A stretch of 64,000 bases of DNA from assembly GCA_031276865.1 (NCBI GenBank), contig JAISMF010000010.1, positions 1 through 64,000 of the forward strand. Reading direction: 5' to 3'. Position 1 is the stretch's first letter. Each line of letters begins with the position of its first letter. Made by a program: the position numbers and the translations under genes. Shown in pieces: positions 34,815-43,429 of the stretch. The notes beneath the pieces were generated by a model. That model was not told where the DNA came from. It saw only the letters and a list, made by a program, of their open reading frames with translations, and searched no databases. The DNA is from Deltaproteobacteria bacterium (GTDB lineage: Bacteria; Desulfobacterota; Desulfarculia; Adiutricales; Adiutricaceae).

Positions 34815-36287
34815 TTAAGTCCGCTCCGCGGCCTTTTCGGCGGCGAGGGACTGGACGAGGGAGCTGTAGGAGAAAGCCGAGGTCTTCCAGGAGAAGTCCT
34901 CCAGCATGTTGTTCCGGCGCATGCGCAGGAAGTCCTCCCGGCGGCGGTAGAGCTCCGCCGCCCGGCGGACGGCCCTGAAGAGGGCGTTGTGGTTGAAGGC
35001 GGCGAACTTGAAGCCCGAGTCCCAGCGCCCCTCGGGATTTTTGCCGGCGAAGTCCCGCACCGTGTCGTTCAGGCCCCCCGTGGCCCGGACCACGGGGATG
35101 GAGCCGTAGCGGAAGGCGAAGAGCTGGGTGAGGCCGCAGGGCTCGTACATGGAGGGCACCAACATAAAGTCCGAGGCGGCGATGATCTGGTGGGCCAGGG
35201 GGACGTTGTAGTCCAGTTTCAGCCACATATCCTTCGGATGCTTCCCAGCCAGGGCTTGGAGCTGGTCTTGGAACCAGGGGTCGCCGGTGCCGAGGATGGC
35301 GAGCTTCGCGCCCAGGTTGAAGACGTCCTCCGCGGCCTCGATTAACAAGGAGACCCCCTTCTGGGTGGTCAAACGGCTCACCATGGCGAAGAGGGGAGGG
35401 TCTCCGCCGCCGGGAAGGCCGGCGTAGTCCAGGAACTTCTCCTTGCAGATCCTCTTTCCGGACATGTCCTCCGGCGAGTAGGCGGCCGGCAGGTGGGGAT
35501 CCGTCTCCGGGTTCCAGGTAACGACGTCCACCCCGTTTAAAATCCCGTGGAGCTTGTAGGCGTGCTCCCGGATAAGCCCGTCCAGGCCGTTTCCGAACTC
35601 CGGGGTCTGTATTTCCTTCGCGTAGGTGGGGGAGACGGTGGCCAGGGCGTCCGAGTAGACTATTCCGGCCTTGAGGAAGCTGAGGCTTCCGTAGTACTCC
35701 AGGCCGCTCACGGCGAAATAGGACTCCGGAAGCTCCACCTCCGCCTTGAAGGCGGCCGGGGCCACGCCGAGAAAGCCCAGGTTGTGGATGACGAAGAGCC
35801 CCTTGGGGGCTTGGGGTCCCGCCTCCTTCAAATAGGCCATGACCAAGCCGGTCTGCCAGTCGTTCGCGACCACCACGTCCGGAATTCCGCCCTCGAGGTG
35901 CGGAAGCGAGGCCAGGACGGCCTTGGAGAAGAAGGCGAAGCGGCTGGGGTTGTCGGGGTAGTCCGTCTTGTTTAGCTCGTAGAGGCCCTCCCGGTTGAAG
36001 TAGGGGTCGTGGCGGACCAAATACGCCGGCACATCTCCGGAAAGGGGGGTTTTAAGCAGCCGGAAGGGGGTTTCGTAGGCCCCCTTGCCGGCCGCGGGCG
36101 AAACGCCGAGGTCCTCCCAGCCGCCCTTTTTCAGGGTCTGGGCGTAGGCGGGGGTTATGACCGCGCATTGGAAGCCCAGCTCGGAGAGGGCCGGGGGAAG
36201 GCTTCCCGCCACCTCGGCCAGGCCTCCGGTCTGGGCCAGGGGCGCGACCTCGGAGGAGGCGAATAGAACTTTGATTTTTTCAGGCAT
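34815..36287 (-). CDS. glgA: Glycogen/starch synthase (GT5)
   Basis: A 490-residue GT5-family synthase that transfers glucose from ADP-glucose (or UDP-glucose) to the growing alpha-1,4-glucan. The N-terminal domain begins IKVLFASSEVAPLAQTGGLA; the C-terminal Rossmann domain has SRLTTQKGVSLL and MYEPCGLTQLFAFRYGSIPV (near 375-395), holding the E-x7-E-type motif. The length is normal. One oddity: the nucleotide-sugar-binding K-x-G-G-L motif reads QTGGL (residues 19-23), so the usual lysine is glutamine. The gene lies upstream of the GH57/DUF3536 gene on the same strand, and a 1.4-kb repeat-containing region separates it from the divergent glnS. Confidence 0.95.
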   Translation of the reverse strand: MPEKIKVLFASSEVAPLAQTGGLAEVAGSLPPALSELGFQCAVITPAYAQTLKKGGWEDLGVSPAAGKGAYETPFRLLKTPLSGDVPAYLVRHDPYFNREGLYELNKTDYPDNPSRFAFFSKAVLASLPHLEGGIPDVVVANDWQTGLVMAYLKEAGPQAPKGLFVIHNLGFLGVAPAAFKAEVELPESYFAVSGLEYYGSLSFLKAGIVYSDALATVSPTYAKEIQTPEFGNGLDGLIREHAYKLHGILNGVDVVTWNPETDPHLPAAYSPEDMSGKRICKEKFLDYAGLPGGGDPPLFAMVSRLTTQKGVSLLIEAAEDVFNLGAKLAILGTGDPWFQDQLQALAGKHPKDMWLKLDYNVPLAHQIIAASDFMLVPSMYEPCGLTQLFAFRYGSIPVVRATGGLNDTVRDFAGKNPEGRWDSGFKFAAFNHNALFRAVRRAAELYRRREDFLRMRRNNMLEDFSWKTSAFSYSSLVQSLAAEKAAERT

Positions 36288-36838
36288 CTCTGGTTTATCG
36301 TTTCCCTTACGGCGGAATAACGCCCGGCTTTCGCCGTTTCCGCTTCGGATGTCGGATTAAAGTGGATGAAATTTCCTCGTGTTTTTGAAATGAACGGCTA
36401 TTGGAAGAATTGAAGGCGTTTTTCCACCGCTTCGCCTCGAGCGGCCCCGCCGGTCCGCCGGACCAGAAAAAGTTTAGTTTAGTTTCTTGTTTCTTTCAAG
36501 CGCGTTTGCAAATAAAAAAAATCCCGCCGCCTGTTTTAGAATCAATCCCCTTTCCGTCAACCCCCCTTGGGGCCGCCGCGGCCGCGACCCTTGAAGCGTC
36601 CGCCCCGAAAACGGCCAAAGGCCGCGGCTCCCGCCGGAAGCCGCCTTGAGAGCGCCTTTTTTGGGAAAACGCGGACCCCGGCCCCTTTTTTCGGGCGCGG
36701 GCCGTCATGGAAGGCGGGGGCCGCGGGAAAGCTTCGGGGCTTTGCTCCCGAAAAAGGGGAGGGGAAAAGGAGAAAAACGGGGCGTTCCCTTTTCGGCCGG
36801 AAAAGGATTCGGGCTGGGAAAGGGTTTATGCCGGGAAA

Positions 36839-36928
36839 GGGTTTGAGCTGAGGAAAGGGTTTGAGCTGAGGAAAGAGTTCGAGCTGAGGAAAGAGTTCGC
36901 GCTGAGGAAAGAGTTCGAGATGAAAGGA
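36839..36928 (+). repeat. 18-bp tandem repeat, five units
   Basis: Units are GGGTTTGAGCTGAGGAAA twice, then GAGTTCGAGCTGAGGAAA, a one-base variant and a degenerate last copy. Degenerate copies extend upstream to about 36820. In one frame it would encode (E/G)FELRK hexapeptides, but no gene is supported. Confidence 0.85.
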
Positions 36929-37130
36929 CTACGGCGTCGCTAGGGAAAGTTTTTTCCCGTCTTTTCTTTTACGCGCCGGAAACGGACGCTTGAAAGCGCT
37001 TTTTTTAACGGGATAAAAATTTTTCGCCGTCGTGAAAAACTTCCGCGGCCCCTTGCGTTTTTCCGGCGCTTCAGGGTAATTTCACGCGGACCCAAGGGAC
37101 GCGTTCTTCGCTCTTATTATGGTTTCGACG

Positions 37131-37250
37131 CGTTTTCACGAACTTTTCCGTGTTTTTACGAACTTTTCCGTGTTTTCACGAATTTTTACGCCTTTTCACG
37201 AACTTTTCCGCCTTTTCACGAACTTTTACGCGTTTTCACGAACTTTTCCG
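37131..37250 (+). repeat. 20-bp tandem repeat, six units
   Basis: Six exact-length units of the consensus CGTTTTCACGAACTTTTCCG run from 37131 to 37250, with one to three changes per unit. A 20-bp period is close to two helical turns, so a binding protein would see all copies on one face. It lies 450 bp upstream of glnS. Confidence 0.85.
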
Positions 37251-37702
37251 CGTTTTCCGGCGCTTTTTTTTCCGGCCCCCGCGTTTCCGCCGTTTCCCGG
37301 GGCCGGGAAAGCCCCCGGGGAGTCTTTTTCGGCGAGGCTTCGGTCGGAGCCTCGTCCGCCTGGTCCCGCGGCGTTGCTCTTAGTTTAATGCGACATAATT
37401 TAAATATAATTAATTTTAAGTATATATCTTTAATGCTAAAAATAGAAATTTTTAAAACCATATCTCTCCGTTCCTCTTTTTTTCCCCGGAAAACGGCTTC
37501 CTAGGTCCCTTTCCGGTCTTTTTCCCTCCCCCGGCCCTTAAGGCGCGGCGGGTTTTCCCCCGCCGCGCTTGAAGCTCCCGCGTTCCCTTGAAAACGGAGC
37601 GCTCCGGACGGGTCCCGCTTGCAAACGGGGCGCTAAAAAACTAAAATGCAAAGGCCAGCGGGAACGGCTTTTTTATATTTCAAATTTCAATAGGACATTT
37701 TT

Positions 37703-39373
37703 ATGTCGAACGAAGAACGAGCGAAAAATTTCATCAGAACCTTCATTGACGAGGATCTGGCCTCCGGAAGATACGCGGGGGTCGCGACCCGCTTCCCCCC
37801 CGAACCCAACGGCTACCTGCACATAGGCCACGCCAAGAGCATCTGCCTCAACTTCGGCCTCGCCCGGGACTACCGGGGCCGCACCAACCTCCGCTTCGAC
37901 GACACCAACCCCGCCAAAGAGGAGGTGGAGTACGTGGAGTCCATCAGAGAGGATGTGCGCTGGCTGGGCTTCGACTGGGAGGATAGGGAGTTTTACGCCT
38001 CTGACTACTTCGAAAAGCTCTACGAGTGCGCCGAGGAGCTTATCCGGAGGGGTTTCGCCTACGTCTGCGAGCTCTCCGCCGAGGAGGTCAGGGAATACCG
38101 GGGCACCCTCACGAAACCGGGGAGGGACAGCCCCTGGCGCGGCCGCTCGGTGGAGGAGAATCTGGATCAGTTTAGAAGGATGCGTCAAGGCGAGTTCGCG
38201 GAGGGGGCCAAGTTCCTCCGGGCGAAAATCGACATGGCCTCGCCCAACCTCAACATGAGGGATCCCGCCATCTACCGGATCAAAAAATCCGCCCACCACC
38301 GCACCGGCGACAAGTGGCTCATCTACCCCATGTACGACTACGCCCACTGCGTCTCCGACGCCATGGAGGGGATCACGCATTCCATCTGCACTCTGGAGTT
38401 CGAGGACCACCGCCCCCTCTACGACTGGTTTCTGGAGGTCCTGAACTGGCCCCAGCCCCGGCCCAGGCAGATCGAGTTCGCCCGGCTGAATTTGGAATAC
38501 ACCCTCATGAGCAAAAGGAAGCTTCTGCAGCTGGTTTCCGAGCGGCGGGTGGACGGCTGGGACGACCCCAGGCTCCCCACCATGGCCGCGATCCGGCGCC
38601 GGGGCTTCACGCCCTCCTCCGTGCGGCTCTTTTGCGAGCGCATCGGGGTCGCCAAAAAGGACTCCTGGATCGAGATGGAATGGCTGGAGAAGGCCGCTCG
38701 GGACGACTTGAACCCGGAGGTCAAAAGGGTGATGGCGGTGCTCGATCCGGTGCGGGTCTTGATCACGAACTTCCCCGAAGGGGAGGTGAAGACGATAAGC
38801 GCCCCCTATTTCCCCGACGAGCCGGAGAAGATGGGCCATAGGGATCTTAAAATGACCCGGGAGATCTTCATCGAGCGCCAGGACTTCATGGCCGAGCCCA
38901 CGGCCGGTTTTCGCCGCCTGGTCCCCGGAGGGGAGGCGCGGCTGCGCTGGTCGTGCTACATTAAGTGCGTGGGCTTCGAGACGGACTCCTCCGGCCGGGT
39001 GACCCTGATCCGCTGCGAGTGCCGGGACGAGCCCTTTTCCGGCGAGGCGGCCTCGAAAAAGCGCCGCCCCAACATCATCCACTGGGTCTCGGCCGAGCGC
39101 TCGAGGCCCGCGACCGTCCGCCTCTACGAGCGGCTCTTCACCGTGCCCAGGCCCGGAGGCGATCTGGATTCCGAACTCAATCCCCGTTCGCTCACGGTGA
39201 TGGAGGACGCCCGCCTGGAGGACGCTTTGGACATGCCGCTCCCCTGGGAGCGCTTCCAGTTCGAGCGTCTGGGCTACTTCATGGTGGACCCCCAAAGCGG
39301 GGCCGGAAAGCCCCTTTTCAACCGGATAGTCACCCTGAAGGACTCCTTTTCCAAAGGCCGGGAGAAGGGCTAG
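37703..39373 (+). CDS. glnS: Glutaminyl-tRNA synthetase
   Basis: A 556-residue class I aminoacyl-tRNA synthetase that charges tRNA-Gln. The HIGH motif is in RFPPEPNGYLHIGHAKSICL (HIGH at 40-43); the KMSKS-like motif is LMSKRKLL near residue 269. RFDDTNPAKE and DYAHCVSDAMEGITHSICTL are typical GlnRS blocks that discriminate it from GluRS. The length and lack of a C-terminal YqeY-like extension match the E. coli type. The ATG at 37703 is used. Presence of GlnRS implies direct Gln-tRNA charging, as in many gamma- and deltaproteobacteria. pilT follows after 240 bp of GC-rich spacer. Confidence 0.97.
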   Translation: MSNEERAKNFIRTFIDEDLASGRYAGVATRFPPEPNGYLHIGHAKSICLNFGLARDYRGRTNLRFDDTNPAKEEVEYVESIREDVRWLGFDWEDREFYASDYFEKLYECAEELIRRGFAYVCELSAEEVREYRGTLTKPGRDSPWRGRSVEENLDQFRRMRQGEFAEGAKFLRAKIDMASPNLNMRDPAIYRIKKSAHHRTGDKWLIYPMYDYAHCVSDAMEGITHSICTLEFEDHRPLYDWFLEVLNWPQPRPRQIEFARLNLEYTLMSKRKLLQLVSERRVDGWDDPRLPTMAAIRRRGFTPSSVRLFCERIGVAKKDSWIEMEWLEKAARDDLNPEVKRVMAVLDPVRVLITNFPEGEVKTISAPYFPDEPEKMGHRDLKMTREIFIERQDFMAEPTAGFRRLVPGGEARLRWSCYIKCVGFETDSSGRVTLIRCECRDEPFSGEAASKKRRPNIIHWVSAERSRPATVRLYERLFTVPRPGGDLDSELNPRSLTVMEDARLEDALDMPLPWERFQFERLGYFMVDPQSGAGKPLFNRIVTLKDSFSKGREKG

Positions 39374-39612
39374 GGGCCCCCCCGGGCCCCCACAATTGGG
39401 GGGCGCCTTCCGGAAGACGCCCGCCGGCGCTAAAAAGTCAAGCCCCCTTGGGGCTTTCGCGGGGGAAAGCCCCAAGGGAAGGCTTCGGGGCGGAAAGGCC
39501 CCGGGGACGGAAAAGATTCGGGGACGAGAGAGCCCCGGGCGCGAGGTTTTCGCCGGGGCGGCCCCGCCGCCCCGCGCCGAGGTTGGGCGCGCTTTCAAGA
39601 GGAGACGGGAGA

Positions 39613-40695
39613 TTGGCCTTTCTGGACGCCTTTTTCAAATTCATGCACGACGTGGGGGCCTCGGATCTGCACCTGTCTTCCGGGAATCAGCCTCTTTTGC
39701 GTCTCAAGGGGAGGATCGAGAAGATAAAATACAAGGTCCTGGAGAACAGCGATCTCAAAAAGATGCTCTACGAGATAGCCCCGGAGGAGAAGGTGAAGCT
39801 CTTCGAGGAGACCGGCGACGTGGACTTCGGCTACGAGATCCCCGGCATCGCCCGGTACCGGGCCAACTTCTTCGTGCAGAAATGGGGCGTGGGGGCGGTG
39901 TTTCGGGAGATCCCCACGATCATACCCACGGCCGAGCAGCTGGGCCTGTCTCCGGTCATAAGCCGCCTCGCCACCCTTCCCAAGGGGCTGGTTTTGGTGA
40001 CCGGGCCCACGGGCAGCGGCAAATCCACCACCCTCGCGACCATCGTGGATCACGCGAACCGCATCCGCCACGACCACATCCTCACAATCGAGGACCCCAT
40101 AGAGTTCGTGCACCGGAGCATCAACTGCGTGGTGAACCACCGGGAGGTCTACACCCACACCCGCAGCTTCGCCTCGGCGTTGAAGGGGGCCCTGCGGGAG
40201 GACCCCGACATCATCATGGTGGGGGAGATGAGGGATCTGGAGACCATCGCTTTGGCCCTCGAGGCCGCGAACACGGGGCACTTGGTCATGGGCACCCTCC
40301 ACACCACCTCGGCCGCGAGCACCGTGGACCGCATCATCGACATCTTTCCGGCGAACGAGCAGCCCCAGATCCGGGCCTCCCTGGCCGACGCCTTGCGGGC
40401 CATCGTGGCCCAGGCCCTTTTTAGGCGGGTGGACAAGTCCGGCAGGGTGGCCGCCCAGGAGATCCTCCTGGCCACCCCGGCGGTGCGGAACCTCATTCGG
40501 GAGGGGAAGATCCACCAGATAGCCACCACCATCCAAACCGGTAGGAAGTTCGGGATGCAGAGCATGGACGACGCCATCCTGGACCACCTCCTGGCCGGGC
40601 GCATCTCCCCCAGCGACGCCTACAACGCCTGCTCCGACAAGGCCAAGTTCCGCCAGTACCTGACCGCCCCCCCCGAGGACTTCACGGACGTTTAA
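39613..40695 (+). CDS. pilT: Type IV pilus retraction ATPase PilT
   Basis: A 360-residue hexameric GspE/PilT-type ATPase of the cytoplasmic face that depolymerises type IV pili during twitching motility and DNA uptake. The Walker A motif is GPTGSGKS (131-138). The Asp and His boxes follow (TIEDPIEFVH, EDPDIIMVGEMRD and GHLVMGTLHT). The AIRNLIRE-type motif characteristic of PilT reads AVRNLIREGK. TTG at 39613 is chosen because AGGAG lies 8 nt upstream and it gives the usual N-terminus just before HDVGASDLHLSSG; the frame is open further upstream but without pilT-like sequence. The stop is 2 nt from the next ATPase gene, so the two are co-translated. Confidence 0.93.
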   Translation: MAFLDAFFKFMHDVGASDLHLSSGNQPLLRLKGRIEKIKYKVLENSDLKKMLYEIAPEEKVKLFEETGDVDFGYEIPGIARYRANFFVQKWGVGAVFREIPTIIPTAEQLGLSPVISRLATLPKGLVLVTGPTGSGKSTTLATIVDHANRIRHDHILTIEDPIEFVHRSINCVVNHREVYTHTRSFASALKGALREDPDIIMVGEMRDLETIALALEAANTGHLVMGTLHTTSAASTVDRIIDIFPANEQPQIRASLADALRAIVAQALFRRVDKSGRVAAQEILLATPAVRNLIREGKIHQIATTIQTGRKFGMQSMDDAILDHLLAGRISPSDAYNACSDKAKFRQYLTAPPEDFTDV

Positions 40696-40697
40696 CC

Positions 40698-42209
40698 ATG
40701 CTTCACCTGTTTCATCTGGAGTTCATCCTGGACAAACTCATGCACGCCGCGCCGGAGGTGTCGGACATAAACATGACCGTGGGCCATCCCATCCAGGTGG
40801 AGTCCGGCGGCCAGCTGATACCGGTCTTCTTCGAGCCCGAGATCCGCTCTCTGACCGCCTTCCAAACCGAGACTCTGGCCTTGAGCCTTCTACGGGGGAA
40901 CAGGCACTTAATCTCCACCCTGTTGGAAACCGGGGCCTGCGATCTCTCCTTCAATCTGGAGGGCAAGGCCCGCTTCCGGGTGAACATCTTCTCCCAGCAG
41001 GGCCGCTACAGCATCGTCATGCGGAAGCTGGAGAACTACATAAAGTCCATAAAGGATCTGGGGCTTCCCGACACCTTTCACAAGCTGGCCTTGGAGAAGA
41101 ACGGAATCATCCTGGTGACCGGCGCCACGGGCACCGGCAAGACCACCACCCTGGCCTCCCTCTTGGACGAGATCAACACCAACCAGTCCATCCACGTGGT
41201 CACCTTGGAGGATCCGGTGGAGTTCATCCACCAGCCGAAAATGTCCACCTTCAACCAAAGGGAGCTGGGCATGGACTTCCGCAACTTCTCCGAGGGCCTG
41301 CGCTCGGCCCTGCGCCAGGCGCCCAAGGTCATCCTGGTGGGGGAGATGCGCGACCGCGAGACCGTGGAGATGGCGCTTTCAGCCGCCGAAACCGGACACC
41401 TGGTCTTTTCCACCCTCCACACCGTGGACGCCGGAAGCACCGTGAACCGCATCGTGGGCCTCTTCGACTCCGAAGAGGAGAAGCTCATCCGGGTGCGCCT
41501 CGCGGACACCTTGCGCTGGGTCGTGAGCCAGAGGCTCCTTCCCAAGATAGGTGGCGGAAGGGTGGCCGCTTTGGAGATCATGGGCATGAGTCTTTTAATA
41601 AAGGACATCATAACCAACGGGGAGAGTTCGGACAAGACCTTCTACCAGGCCATCGAAAACATGCGGCCCCTGGGCTTCCAGACCTTCGATCAGCACATCC
41701 TGGATCTCTACCGCGACAAAACGATAAACGAGGACGTGGCCTTAACCTTCAGCTCCAAGAAGACGGTGGTCTCGCGGGGCATCGACACCGTCAAGGCCGC
41801 GAGCGGCGAGAGCGACTACAACGATCTGGGGCTGAGTTTGGAAGATGAAGAGGAGCAGCCCGCCTTCAACCTGGCGGAGCCAAACCAGGATCAGGCCCAA
41901 CCCCACCCGCCGGGGCAGCCCCTCGCCCCGGGGCAGACGCCCGCCCCCGGGCAGCCGCCCGCCCCCGGGCAGCCGCCCGCCCCGGGGCAGACGCCCGCCC
42001 CCGGACAGCCGCTCACCCCGGGGCAGACGCTCGCCTCCGGACAGCCGCACGCTCATGGGCAGCCCCTCGCTCATGGGCAGACGCACCCGCCGGGTCAAAT
42101 CCATCCGCCGGGCCAAAACCCCTCCGTGAACGGCCAGGCGCCGCGCAACCCCGCCCAGACGGGCGGCGTCGTCCTTCGGTCCAGAATAAGCCAGCCGGGA
42201 AATATTTAA
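40698..42209 (+). CDS. Second PilT/PilU-type ATPase with repetitive Pro/Gly/Gln tail
   Basis: A 503-residue ATPase. Residues about 1-350 form the PilT/PilU fold: Walker A GATGTGKT (142-149), TLEDPVEFIHQ, APKVILVGEMRD and GHLVFSTLHTVD. The AIRNLIRE motif is absent, so it is more PilU-like. The C-terminal 100 residues are an 18-bp-repeat-encoded tail of 11 hexapeptides (x-x-x-P-G-Q) rich in Pro and Gln, not found in standard PilU. It directly follows pilT (2-nt gap) and precedes the zinc-ribbon/pseudo-receiver gene, so these probably form a motility unit. PilU normally assists PilT by forming mixed hexamers; the tail could recruit partners. Confidence 0.88.
   Translation: MLHLFHLEFILDKLMHAAPEVSDINMTVGHPIQVESGGQLIPVFFEPEIRSLTAFQTETLALSLLRGNRHLISTLLETGACDLSFNLEGKARFRVNIFSQQGRYSIVMRKLENYIKSIKDLGLPDTFHKLALEKNGIILVTGATGTGKTTTLASLLDEINTNQSIHVVTLEDPVEFIHQPKMSTFNQRELGMDFRNFSEGLRSALRQAPKVILVGEMRDRETVEMALSAAETGHLVFSTLHTVDAGSTVNRIVGLFDSEEEKLIRVRLADTLRWVVSQRLLPKIGGGRVAALEIMGMSLLIKDIITNGESSDKTFYQAIENMRPLGFQTFDQHILDLYRDKTINEDVALTFSSKKTVVSRGIDTVKAASGESDYNDLGLSLEDEEEQPAFNLAEPNQDQAQPHPPGQPLAPGQTPAPGQPPAPGQPPAPGQTPAPGQPLTPGQTLASGQPHAHGQPLAHGQTHPPGQIHPPGQNPSVNGQAPRNPAQTGGVVLRSRISQPGNI
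41919..42116 (+). repeat. 18-bp tandem repeat in the PilU-like gene, 11 units
   Basis: Eleven in-frame 18-bp units encode PLAPGQ, TPAPGQ, PPAPGQ and related hexapeptides. Units become more divergent toward the 3' end. Copy number can change without a frameshift. Confidence 0.9.
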
Positions 42210-42562
42210 ATCTTCGTCCTCCTAGAAGCCTTGAAAATCACGCGTCTTTGAAAACTTCCAGACGCATTGAAAACTTTACGAACCGTGATATCCGCGCCCC
42301 TCGCCGACCGCTAAACCCGTCATCGCCATAAAGACCTTGAACGCCATAAAGTCCTTGAACGCCTTAAAGCCCTTGAACGCCATAAAGTCCTTGAACGCCA
42401 TAAAGCCCTTGAAAACCTCGAAAAGCTCCGAAACCACAAAACCATGACAATAAAAAAACATTCAGGGTCTACGGCGTATTCGGCGCGGATGAAATATTCC
42501 AGACCGAAAAAATCCCCAATCCCCGAAAGACGCTCGTCTGAAAAAACAACCCGGGGTGTTTC
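42210..42562. other. Spacer with 18-bp array before the zinc-ribbon gene
   Basis: Contains the 18-bp array at 42325-42414 and degenerate AACTT-type repeats before it. The minus-strand frame through the array encodes only FKDFMA-like hexapeptides and is not supported as a gene. The zinc-ribbon gene promoter or ribosome binding site (GGGGTG) is at its end. Confidence 0.5.
42325..42414. repeat. 18-bp tandem repeat, five units (intergenic)
   Basis: Five 18-bp units of the consensus GCCATAAAGTCCTTGAAC, each with zero to two differences, lie between the PilU-like and zinc-ribbon genes. Confidence 0.9.
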
Positions 42563-43429
42563 ATGCAACTAGAATGCTCCTTCTGCGGTAAGAGACTGAA
42601 CATCCCCCCCACGGCCAAGCTGCCTTACGGGAAACCCTTCACCTTCACCTGCCCGGCCTGCGGCGATAAAAACACCGTGACCATCGAGCCCCCCCCGGAG
42701 GCCCAGGAACAAAGCCCGACGCCACCGCCACCGGCGCCCCCGACGCCACCGCCACCGGCGCCCCTGGCGGCCCCGGCTCCGCCGGCGCCGGCGGCTCCCC
42801 CTTTCGCCGGAGCGCCCGCGGGAGATTTAGGCGAGGCCCCCGCCGCCCAGCCCGGAGCGCCATTTCCTCCCGGCCCCCCGGGAGCTCCCCCCCGCCCCGC
42901 CGAGACCTCCTTCCGCGAGCCCTCGACCGGAGGGGTCGGCGGCTACAACGTGGCCGAGGCCCAGAGGCTCATGGAGATGGACGATTTGGTGGACGAAAGC
43001 TCCAAGTCGGCCCTGGTTATTTACGATAGCGAGGAGGTGCAGGAATTCCTGCAGCAGAAGCTCACCAACATGGGCTACCGGGTGGTTTTGGCCATAAACG
43101 TCAGGGACGCGGCCAAGCAGTTGAAATTCGGATCCTACAAGGTCGTTTTGATCCAGCTGGACTATTACGGGGCCAATTTGCGTTCCAACCAGCTTTTAAA
43201 GGCTTTGAACACCCTGGAACTCTCCGTGCGCCGCAAGATGTTCATAGGGCTCATCGGCCCGGATTTCACGTCCCTGGACGATTTGAAGGCCTTCTCCCTT
43301 TCCATGGACACGGTCATCAACACTAACGATTTGGAGGACATCGAGAGGCTTTTAATAAGCGCGACCGGTCACGTGGCCAAGTTTTTCGCCACCTACGACG
43401 AGCTGAGATTGGCCCGGGGCGTGGATTAG
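42563..43429 (+). CDS. Zinc-ribbon protein with degenerate response-regulator receiver domain
   Basis: A 288-residue protein. An N-terminal zinc ribbon (C5-x2-C8 ... C30-x2-C33, in ECSFCGKRL and TCPACGDKN) is followed by a Pro/Ala-rich linker (45-125) and a C-terminal receiver-like domain (about 147-280). Typical receiver elements are LVIYDSEEV (151-159), NMGYRVVLA (169-177) and YKVVLIQLDYYG (192-203). In the last, the position of the phospho-acceptor aspartate is Gln198, and only one acidic residue remains of the usual acidic pair, so the domain probably is not phosphorylated. It lies 350 bp downstream of the pilT/pilU-like pair and could be a pilus-linked adaptor. The family is not one I can name. 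Confidence 0.72.
   Translation: MQLECSFCGKRLNIPPTAKLPYGKPFTFTCPACGDKNTVTIEPPPEAQEQSPTPPPPAPPTPPPPAPLAAPAPPAPAAPPFAGAPAGDLGEAPAAQPGAPFPPGPPGAPPRPAETSFREPSTGGVGGYNVAEAQRLMEMDDLVDESSKSALVIYDSEEVQEFLQQKLTNMGYRVVLAINVRDAAKQLKFGSYKVVLIQLDYYGANLRSNQLLKALNTLELSVRRKMFIGLIGPDFTSLDDLKAFSLSMDTVINTNDLEDIERLLISATGHVAKFFATYDELRLARGVD

Larger units (their letters stand above)
36288..37702. other. Divergent glgA-glnS intergenic region with tandem arrays
   Basis: About 1.4 kb without a recognised gene. It contains two tandem arrays (36839-36928 and 37131-37250, separate entries), an AT island at 37385-37465, and GC-rich DNA otherwise. Promoters for both divergent genes must lie here. A frame through the 18-bp array (36707-36943) has no independent support. 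Confidence 0.5.

Noticed and set aside
36707-36943. A frame encoding ELRKEF hexapeptide repeats
   Set aside because: It is open only because the 18-bp repeat keeps the frame. No ribosome binding site, and the flanking sequence is not protein-like.
42276-42461. A minus-strand frame encoding FKDFMA hexapeptides
   Set aside because: Same reason: a by-product of an 18-bp array. No start context.
39613-43429. pilT, the PilU-like gene and the zinc-ribbon gene as part of the Wadjet system
   Set aside because: Wadjet type I is complete with jetABCD. The pil genes are separated from jetA by a 500-bp spacer and belong to type IV pilus function.
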